A stretch of DNA of 14,994 bases from the NCBI GenBank assembly GCA_002279765.1, contig NCCR01000095.1, positions 1-14,994 of the forward strand, in the 5' to 3' direction. Origin of the DNA: Verrucomicrobia bacterium 12-59-8 (GTDB taxonomy: Bacteria; Verrucomicrobiota; Verrucomicrobiae; Verrucomicrobiales; Verrucomicrobiaceae). Both the position numbers and the translations under genes were made by a program. The notes beneath the pieces are model-generated. The model was not told where the DNA came from, searched no databases, and worked only from the letters and a program-made list of their open reading frames with translations. This document shows positions 13,607-14,994 of this stretch, piece after piece. Every line of letters starts with the position of its first letter. Position 1 is the first letter of the stretch.

Positions 13607-14619
13607 GGCTGGATCGTCACGGGTTGGCCATCGGCGAGTTTGCTGACATCGCTGATCACGACCTGTTCACCTTCTTCGAGGCCGGAAAGCACTTCGATGC
13701 TGCCATTGATCGCCTTGCCCGTTTTCACCAGGCGCAGGTTTGCATGCCCTTCTTTGACAACGAAAAACAGCTCCATCTGTCCGCGCTTGATCACGCTATC
13801 CTTGGGCACCATCAGCAGCTGCATCTCCGCCATCGGCACCGCCACACGGCCAAACTGTCCGGTGCGCAGTCCCTCCGCCGTCGGCAGGTCCAGTTTCACC
13901 TGAAACGTGCGGCTCACGGGATCGGCCACAGGTGCGATCTCGCTGACCGTGGCTTCGAGCGGCTTTGCCACAGAGGCGATCTTCACCTGCATCTTGGCCC
14001 CCATGGTGATGCGGTCCAGAATGGCTTCGGGCAGATCAGCTTCAAAGCGCAGCGCAGTCGGCGCTTCCATTTCGAGCAGGTGCCTGCCCGGCATGGCCAG
14101 ATCCCCCACGTCGGCGAGTTTGCGTGTCACCACGCCATCAAACGGTGCGGTCACGCGGGCGTAGCCCATCATTGTTTCGGCCTCATTCACACCTGCGGTG
14201 GCCACTTTGACGCGAGCATCAGCGGCATCGAAGTCCTGCCGCGTCGTCGCATTGCTGGCAACGAGCTCCTTTTGCCGCGCAAAGTCGCGCTGCGCCTGAT
14301 CGAGCAGCGCCTTGGCCTGATCGACCTTGGCCTGAATCTCCTGATTTTCGAGCCGGGCAAGCATGTCCCCCGCCTTCACCGCTGCGCCGGGCGTGGCAGT
14401 GTATTCCAGCACACGGCCGCTGATCTTAGCCTCCACCTGCGCACGCAGTTTGGAGCGCACCGTACCCACGACCTCTTCCGCCGCCACATGCGGCTGCAAT
14501 TTGGCCACCTGCACTTTCACAGCGATGGCGGGCAAGGGCGTCGTGGTTGGATGGTCAACCTCATGCTTGCCACAGGCAGCAAAGGCGAGGAGTACACCGA
14601 AGGAGAGAAATCGTTTCAT
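13603..14619 (-). CDS. RND efflux periplasmic adaptor (membrane fusion) lipoprotein
   Basis: This 338-residue adaptor links the RND permease to an outer-membrane channel. The N-terminus [18 protein letters not shown] is a lipoprotein signal with a lipobox-like FAAC; Cys16 would be lipidated and anchored in the membrane facing the periplasm. The lipoyl/barrel-sandwich half-motif is [24 protein letters not shown] (about 68-91). A short coiled-coil hairpin (about 92-155) follows, then the second half-motif [21 protein letters not shown], a beta-barrel domain and a membrane-proximal domain ending in DGQPVTIQP. Its stop overlaps the permease start (13603-13606). No Shine-Dalgarno precedes its ATG. 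Instead, the stop of a 22-codon upstream ORF with a strong Shine-Dalgarno overlaps the ATG, suggesting translational coupling. Confidence 0.93.
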   Translation of the reverse strand: MKRFLSFGVLLAFAACGKHEVDHPTTTPLPAIAVKVQVAKLQPHVAAEEVVGTVRSKLRAQVEAKISGRVLEYTATPGAAVKAGDMLARLENQEIQAKVDQAKALLDQAQRDFARQKELVASNATTRQDFDAADARVKVATAGVNEAETMMGYARVTAPFDGVVTRKLADVGDLAMPGRHLLEMEAPTALRFEADLPEAILDRITMGAKMQVKIASVAKPLEATVSEIAPVADPVSRTFQVKLDLPTAEGLRTGQFGRVAVPMAEMQLLMVPKDSVIKRGQMELFFVVKEGHANLRLVKTGKAINGSIEVLSGLEEGEQVVISDVSKLADGQPVTIQP

Positions 14620-14684
14620 GACGGTATGTAAAAAAGACGGGGCTGGAGTCCTTGAACCAAGGCTAACAGAAGCAGGCAGACCAT
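14616..14684 (-). CDS. Candidate 22-residue leader peptide, translationally coupled to the RND adaptor
   Basis: On the minus strand AGGAGG (14694-14689) lies 4 nt before ATG (14684-14682). This is one of the very few strong Shine-Dalgarno sequences in the window. The ORF runs 22 codons, and its TGA (14618-14616) overlaps the adaptor ATG (14619-14617) in ATGA. The peptide begins MVCLLLLALVQGL and is mostly hydrophobic, ending in LFYIPS. The adaptor has no ribosome-binding site of its own, so ribosomes finishing this ORF would be well placed to start it. A CCTTG/CAAGG hairpin (14650-14662) and a six-T stretch on the transcript (14635-14630) lie inside the ORF. No homologue is known to me; the ORF is supported by the initiation signal and overlap only. 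Confidence 0.45.
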   Translation of the reverse strand: MVCLLLLALVQGLQPRLFYIPS

Positions 14685-14696
14685 TGCTCCTCCTAT

Positions 14697-14903
14697 TTAG
14701 GGTTTTCCGCAGCAGGAACCACCGACGCCGAGTTTCTTAAGAATCGTTTCAGCAGGGCAGAAGCCGGTGAAAGCAGACTGCAGCAGGTTGGCACCCACGA
14801 AAGCGGTGAGCCACAGCCAGTTCGGATGCACATAGTGACTGAGAGCGAGGCTGACGAGGATCATGGTGCCGGCGAGGGCACGGATGGCGTTTTCGAGTTT
14901 CAT
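14697..14903 (-). CDS. DUF2892-like membrane protein, first gene of the RND operon
   Basis: This 68-residue protein has two hydrophobic helices (about 7-21 and 28-45) and the FCPAETILKKLG motif (49-60), followed by GGSCCGKP. The architecture is that of small DUF2892/YgaP-membrane-domain proteins, with the CP of the usual CPLY motif kept but the rest diverged. Three cysteines cluster near and at the C-terminus. An in-frame ATG exists at 14960, but I prefer 14903. It gives the family-like MKLENAIRALAG start, and the candidate promoter would begin transcription downstream of 14960. The bases directly before the chosen ATG (TCTCCTT) resemble the complement of a Shine-Dalgarno, so initiation is non-canonical or leaderless-like. 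The gene is followed after 12 nt by the candidate leader peptide and then by the adaptor. The function is unknown; a thiol or sulfur link is inference. Confidence 0.78.
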   Translation of the reverse strand: MKLENAIRALAGTMILVSLALSHYVHPNWLWLTAFVGANLLQSAFTGFCPAETILKKLGVGGSCCGKP

Positions 14904-14961
14904 AAGGAGACGTGGGGATTTGAGATTGACGTATCGGACTTCTGAGGGATAATCATTCACA

Positions 14962-14990
14962 ACTGTATGAGTCTATACGCATATAGTAAA
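14962..14990 (-). promoter_or_regulatory. Candidate promoter with palindromic operator for the RND operon
   Basis: On the minus strand TTTACT (14990-14985) and TACAGT (14967-14962), each matching 4 of 6 consensus bases, are separated by exactly 17 nt. The spacer contains nearly all of a near-perfect 14-bp palindrome, CTATACGCATATAG on the plus strand (14973-14986; 6 of 7 base pairs). A palindrome between -35 and -10 is the usual placement for ArsR/SmtB- or TetR-type repressors. No regulator gene is inside the window. Transcription would begin near 14955. Confidence 0.42.
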
Positions 14991-14994
14991 TGCT

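Noticed and set aside
11312..13903. 863-codon open frame on the plus strand across the RND genes
   Set aside because: The product is His/Arg/Asp-rich and lacks transmembrane or domain patterns. The minus strand encodes a complete RND permease and adaptor in the same DNA.
14630..14662. Hairpin CCTTG/CAAGG followed by a six-T stretch as an intrinsic terminator before the adaptor
   Set aside because: The stem is only 5 bp and lies 14 nt from the T run, so it is not a convincing terminator. It is kept only as a possible regulatory detail of the leader ORF.
14990..14994. ATG at the extreme right edge as the start of a divergent gene
   Set aside because: Only five bases remain, it overlaps the -35 element of the operon promoter, and no Shine-Dalgarno precedes it.

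Overview
The window looks like chromosomal DNA of a GC-rich Verrucomicrobiota bacterium, most like the Prosthecobacter/Verrucomicrobium group. This rests on the Minf_1886-family gene, on the many starts without a Shine-Dalgarno sequence, and on the overall gene repertoire. No rRNA, tRNA, CRISPR array or classical transposase is visible, so the taxonomic call is an inference.

Layout, left to right. (1) Positions 1-2404 are a branched-chain amino-acid locus: the 3' end of ilvB, a beta-class DNA methyltransferase gene, and ilvN, which overlaps the methyltransferase stop by 4 nt and is followed by a strong terminator. Between ilvB and the methyltransferase lies a 443-nt cassette. It has a perfect 33-bp terminal inverted repeat and encodes a four-helix-bundle (S23/IVS-type) protein. 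Without it the two flanking genes would be 9 nt apart. This is the clearest mobile-element-like structure here. (2) Positions 2482-3051 (minus) hold a lower-GC gene for an unrecognised exported or membrane-anchored protein. (3) Positions 3257-7573 (plus) hold a GT4 glycosyltransferase, a Minf_1886-family protein and a fused two-unit M16 metallopeptidase. The last two overlap by 4 nt. (4) Positions 7574-8056 are a gene-free stretch with a row of hairpins, followed by a NagB-like sugar-phosphate isomerase gene. (5) Positions 8996-9386 are a gene-free, hairpin-containing region leading to a glycine-rich RRM RNA-binding protein gene with a textbook terminator. (6) Positions 9891-14990 (minus) are one operon read towards the left: DUF2892 protein, candidate 22-residue leader ORF, RND periplasmic adaptor, RND permease, a second DUF2892 protein, and a DUF6132 protein. 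It starts at a candidate promoter whose -35/-10 spacer carries a palindromic operator.

How the genes work together. IlvB and IlvN form acetohydroxyacid synthase. The methyltransferase is translationally tied to ilvN although its function looks unrelated. The minus-strand operon combines a lipoprotein adaptor and inner-membrane RND pump with three small cysteine-bearing membrane proteins. The palindrome in its promoter suggests control by a repressor, perhaps encoded just beyond the right edge. The RRM gene and the minus operon converge on one terminator hairpin.
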